Below are positions 28,325 to 30,831 of a DNA stretch of 30,831 nucleotides, one piece after another (the stretch's first letter is position 1; the number at the start of each line of letters is the position of its first letter). The DNA lies in the IMG/VR virus record IMGVR_UViG_3300009551_000097, positions 1-30,831 of that record; one strand, given 5' to 3'. A program made the position numbers and the translations under genes. Source of the DNA: a virus. The notes under the pieces were generated by a model. It made no database searches. It saw nothing but the letters and a program-made list of their open reading frames with translations, and was not told the DNA's origin.

Positions 28325-29188
28325 ATGTCGCACACTAATGACAACACTATTAACTCAAATCCTTCAAAAAAATCTCAAGACAGTAACGAATCATTCCACA
28401 TTAAACGAGTACGCCCTCGTTACATAACCATCAACGAAGATATCTTTCATGCTCTCTCTGGGGATGCCTTAAAAATATACATGGCTTTACGTTATGAAGC
28501 TGACTACAGCAAAGACTGTTCGACTGTCGAAAAGAACATTCAGTTCCTTTGCAATACGGGTAAAGTAACCCGTACGAGCTGTTTTGAATCTTTGAACGAG
28601 TTAGAAAAAAATGGACTCTTAATTCGAAGGGCACAACCGGGGAGACAATCGTTATACCTGATTGCTACTGACTTAAACTACTTTAATAAAAAAGAAAACA
28701 TACCCGTCCAGGATACGGACGGGTCATTTGACCCGTCCGAGATACGGACTACACCCGTCCGAGATACGGATACCATAACCAGTAATCTTTCCAATAATAA
28801 AAACTATACACACACACAGAGGTCGGTTGAGCAGAATTTGTACAGCGAGGTTGAACAGCAAAGAAAGGCGATGTTTTTCAGAGAGGAATGTCTTAATAGC
28901 GAGAAGTGTAAAACCCTCTATGAGAAGTTGCCCGAGGATGTTAGGCGAGACAAAACTTTTGAGGACATATATCTTGAGTGTTTGTCTCACTATGCGACAT
29001 TGCGAGATCCGTTGCTTGTAAGTCCTCAGCGCCTAATGTCATGGATTAAACGTGATATTAATTATTCTAAGAAGGAAGCTATCCAAAAGACTAAAGTCTA
29101 TAAGAAGCCTATGACCGGTACTGACAAGTTCAATGAAATGATTAGAAAAGAACAAAAGAAATACGGGGTGACTTATGATCACGTATGA
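28325..29188 (+). CDS. Replication initiator, lambda O-like
   Basis: This is a 287-residue protein. ATG 28325 is chosen over a GTG at 28286 that lies within an inverted repeat; GGGGAA stands upstream. Residues about 30-120 look like a winged-helix domain (RYITINEDIFHALSGDALKI, then GKVTRTSCFESLNELEKNGL). A hydrophilic linker at about 126-155 is encoded by iterons. The C-terminal half is helical and basic. Lambda O has the same plan: N-terminal DNA binding, iterons in the gene and a C-terminal part that meets P. It overlaps the P-like gene by 14 bases. Confidence 0.75.
   Translation: MSHTNDNTINSNPSKKSQDSNESFHIKRVRPRYITINEDIFHALSGDALKIYMALRYEADYSKDCSTVEKNIQFLCNTGKVTRTSCFESLNELEKNGLLIRRAQPGRQSLYLIATDLNYFNKKENIPVQDTDGSFDPSEIRTTPVRDTDTITSNLSNNKNYTHTQRSVEQNLYSEVEQQRKAMFFREECLNSEKCKTLYEKLPEDVRRDKTFEDIYLECLSHYATLRDPLLVSPQRLMSWIKRDINYSKKEAIQKTKVYKKPMTGTDKFNEMIRKEQKKYGVTYDHV
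28555..28574. repeat. Iteron-like inverted repeat upstream of origin
   Basis: TACGGGT (28555-28561) and ACCCGTA (28568-28574) flank AAAGTA. Both ATACGG and ACCCGT, the two halves of the iterons at 28702-28770, are present here, so this may be an outlying initiator site. Confidence 0.5.
28702..28770. repeat. Replication origin iterons inside initiator gene
   Basis: Three 18-base copies, ACCCGTCC-[AG][GA]-GATACGGA pattern, begin at 28702, 28731 and 28753. Copies two and three are identical and copy one differs at two bases. Copy one can pair ACCCGTCC with GGACGGGT, and a perfect dyad GGACGGGTCA/TGACCCGTCC (28717-28738) joins copies one and two. In-gene iterons in an O-like gene are the layout of the lambda origin. 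Confidence 0.8.
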
Positions 29189-30071
29189 GCCAACCGTAAC
29201 TTACATAAATCAATTTGTAGACAGGGAATTTGTTACCAAGATGTTTACTAAGTTTTCCATCAAATACGGAAAGCTATGGACTAATCGCATGGGTGACGAT
29301 CCTGACTGGGAAGCATGCCTCGACGACTGGACTGAAGAGTTAAGTAAATTCACGATAGCGGAAGCCACACAGGCTAGGGAAAAGTGTTATCTCATTTACA
29401 AAGAGTTCCCGCCAACGCAATTGCAGTTTATAGATCTCTGTCGCAAAGCCTCAGGAATCCCAGATGAGGACGATGTCATACGCATGATGGTTTCTCGTGA
29501 CTTCTCACATCCGATTGTGAAAATGGTTTATGACAGGATCGGAAGCTGGACACTCAAGAACGGCAGACACGAAGAAATAAAAACCAAGACCCGTGAGCAT
29601 TACCCATTCTGTGTCGTAGAGTTTGAAGAAAACCCGCATTCCCACTGGAAACGCTTGCAAGAATACAAAGACGAGAAGCTGAAAGAACTACCTCCGCCAG
29701 ACAAAAACCCAACGAAAGGCGAGAGTAAAGCATTCCGTGATTGCATGAACGAATGCCAGAGAATCTTACAAGGCAAGAAGATAGTAAACGAAGGAAAGAC
29801 TTATCGACAGTTCGATGAAGCCCAGATAACACCGACACACAGAGATTTTGATCCTGAGGTTTACGAGGAGTTCCGCAAATATCTCATTTCAGTACCTGAA
29901 ACTGAGACTATGATCTTACCTCCGCAGTACTCATACCGCAGAATGAAGTTTTTAGCTATGGAGGATCAACGTAGATTTAATAACAACCCTAACCCACAGG
30001 GTCAAAGTAACTCTCAAAATAGAGGCACTAGAGAGCCTTTTAAGGTATATAAAAATTATACAGGTGATTGA
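29175..30071 (+). CDS. Helicase loader, lambda P-like
   Basis: This is a 298-residue protein that overlaps the initiator gene by 14 bases. The N-terminal FVTKMFTKFSIKYGKLWTNR, then LDDWTEELSKF, and PPTQLQFIDLCR match the pattern of P-like replication proteins (a helix with W, then PPxxxxFxxLCR). Such proteins bring the host DnaB helicase to the origin. The last 60 residues are Asn/Gln-rich and disordered. The gene order of initiator then loader supports the call. Confidence 0.75.
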   Translation: MITYEPTVTYINQFVDREFVTKMFTKFSIKYGKLWTNRMGDDPDWEACLDDWTEELSKFTIAEATQAREKCYLIYKEFPPTQLQFIDLCRKASGIPDEDDVIRMMVSRDFSHPIVKMVYDRIGSWTLKNGRHEEIKTKTREHYPFCVVEFEENPHSHWKRLQEYKDEKLKELPPPDKNPTKGESKAFRDCMNECQRILQGKKIVNEGKTYRQFDEAQITPTHRDFDPEVYEEFRKYLISVPETETMILPPQYSYRRMKFLAMEDQRRFNNNPNPQGQSNSQNRGTREPFKVYKNYTGD

Positions 30072-30073
30072 GC

Positions 30074-30304
30074 ATGGACAAAGCGCTATGGATAGCACGC
30101 AAGAACTACCTGTGCACACTTATCAAGAAAGTTTCAGACTCTCACGGCGGCGACGATATCGAATTCTTGAGGGAGCATTGCCGAGAAGTTATCGCCAACT
30201 ATCCGGACGACACCATCGAACAAGCGATTGCATGCTACGAGAGCATTGGCATCGTCAAACCCTTTGTGGCTCCGCCCGAGAGTGTGGAACCCAAAAAAGT
30301 TTGA
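30074..30304 (+). CDS. Hypothetical early protein after P-like gene
   Basis: This is a 76-residue protein from ATG 30074, with AGGTGATTGAGC upstream. It contains MDKALWIARKNYLCTLIKKV and DDTIEQAIACYESIGI. It begins 2 bases after the loader gene and is likely co-transcribed. No family is recognised. Confidence 0.6.
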   Translation: MDKALWIARKNYLCTLIKKVSDSHGGDDIEFLREHCREVIANYPDDTIEQAIACYESIGIVKPFVAPPESVEPKKV

Positions 30305-30340
30305 TGCTAACATCCTGAAAAACAACAAAGGGACTAACGC

Positions 30341-30514
30341 ATGAAATATAGCTACGACAACGAAAGAGAAGAGATACTACTCAACAGAGACGAGCTTTGC
30401 TCAGTGATAAGAGCGAACCTATCTGAGTACCACAACCAGCCGGTTACACCGGATTTAATAGCGGCGGTTGCGCGGCAACTATCGGAAGACATAGAAAAGA
30501 TGGTGAACGCATAG
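30341..30514 (+). CDS. 57-residue hypothetical protein
   Basis: This short frame has a good AAGGGACTAACGC before ATG 30341. It contains EILLNRDELCSVIRANLSEY and IAAVARQLSEDIEKM, a helical and acidic composition. The last gene of the rightward replication group. Function unknown. Confidence 0.55.
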   Translation: MKYSYDNEREEILLNRDELCSVIRANLSEYHNQPVTPDLIAAVARQLSEDIEKMVNA

Positions 30515-30639
30515 GGGTAGAAGGCGGTTTTTAGGATGTTTTGGGTGGGGTTGCGACTTTCAGAGTACTTTGGGATGGGTTAACGGTTGAATGGTCTTAA
30601 AATGGCTGTTCCTCGTCCTTGAGATCAAAAGTTATACAC

Positions 30640-30825
30640 CTAATCGTTATCTGGGAAATCTCTGCCCCTTTTTTTAAGTCTTTCGTATTCACCTGTATGA
30701 AGTTCGTACAATAATTTTATTCTTTCTTTTGCTTCATCGATCGTTTTGTGACCTTCTCCTGAGATTATTAATGCTGGGCTTGCGAATAAATCGTATGGAT
30801 GCATTGTCCAGTATAATCCATTCAT
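30640..30825 (-). CDS. Hypothetical protein facing the replication group
   Basis: This is a 61-residue frame with ATG 30825 close to the window edge, so its ribosome site and possibly a longer N-terminus are not visible. It contains HKTIDEAKERIKLLYELHTG, a helical segment after an aromatic opening (MNGLYWTMHPYDLF). It runs against the rightward genes, which end 126 bases away. Confidence 0.5.
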   Translation of the reverse strand: MNGLYWTMHPYDLFASPALIISGEGHKTIDEAKERIKLLYELHTGEYERLKKRGRDFPDND

Positions 30826-30831
30826 TTTTAG

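Noticed and set aside
30064-30318. Alternative 84-codon rightward frame over 30074-30304
   Set aside because: The frame is Arg/Ser-rich and unlike phage proteins here; the overlapping 76-residue frame has the better start and normal composition.

Overview
This window is most of the genome of an unclassified short-tailed (podovirus-like) double-stranded DNA phage with a P22-type virion plan. It is AT-rich by eye and uses the standard genetic code, with TAA, TAG and TGA all serving as stops. It opens inside a probable portal gene; no terminase, integrase or CI-type repressor is visible. The gene style matches uncultured environmental phages, and the sequence does not fix the host.

Layout. (1) 1-1717, rightward: the end of the probable portal gene, then a run of tiny Lys- or His-rich proteins. 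(2) 1871-14244, rightward: scaffold, coat, a structural protein, a gp4-like head completion protein, an inserted HNH endonuclease, a gp10-like tail accessory factor, a small protein, three probable ejection proteins and a large tail fibre. (3) 14273-17710, rightward: small fibre or appendage proteins, a GH108 endolysin and a second fibre with two internal repeats, closed by a hairpin at 17745-17771. (4) 27687 down to 17774, leftward: about thirty small early genes, tightly packed and often overlapping by 4, 8 or 14 bases. They include a Sak4-like recombinase with an SSB-like partner, many small zinc-ribbon proteins, and a tandem array of six paralogous zinc-ribbon genes (20180-21460). (5) 27700-28325: the control region, with an Arc-like ribbon-helix-helix gene, a consensus sigma70 leftward promoter and several inverted repeats. 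(6) 28325-30514, rightward: a lambda O-like initiator carrying iterons inside its own coding sequence, a lambda P-like helicase loader and two small genes. A leftward small gene ends the window.

How the genes fit together. Transcription appears to diverge from the control region: leftward into the recombination and accessory genes, rightward into replication. The late genes form a separate rightward unit that meets the leftward unit tail to tail near 17.75 kb. The O-like protein would bind its own iterons and the P-like protein would bring in the host helicase. The Sak4/SSB pair would act in recombination. The scaffold, coat, gp4, gp10, ejection and fibre genes build the particle, and the GH108 muramidase lyses the cell. 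It has no signal peptide and no clear holin was found.

The most notable observations are the iterons with overlapping palindromes in the initiator gene, the six-gene zinc-ribbon array, a shared 11-base motif at both Arc-side regulatory sites, a 24-codon leader peptide whose stop sits in a hairpin before the Sak4 gene, and an atypical possibly structured stretch at 22947-23230.
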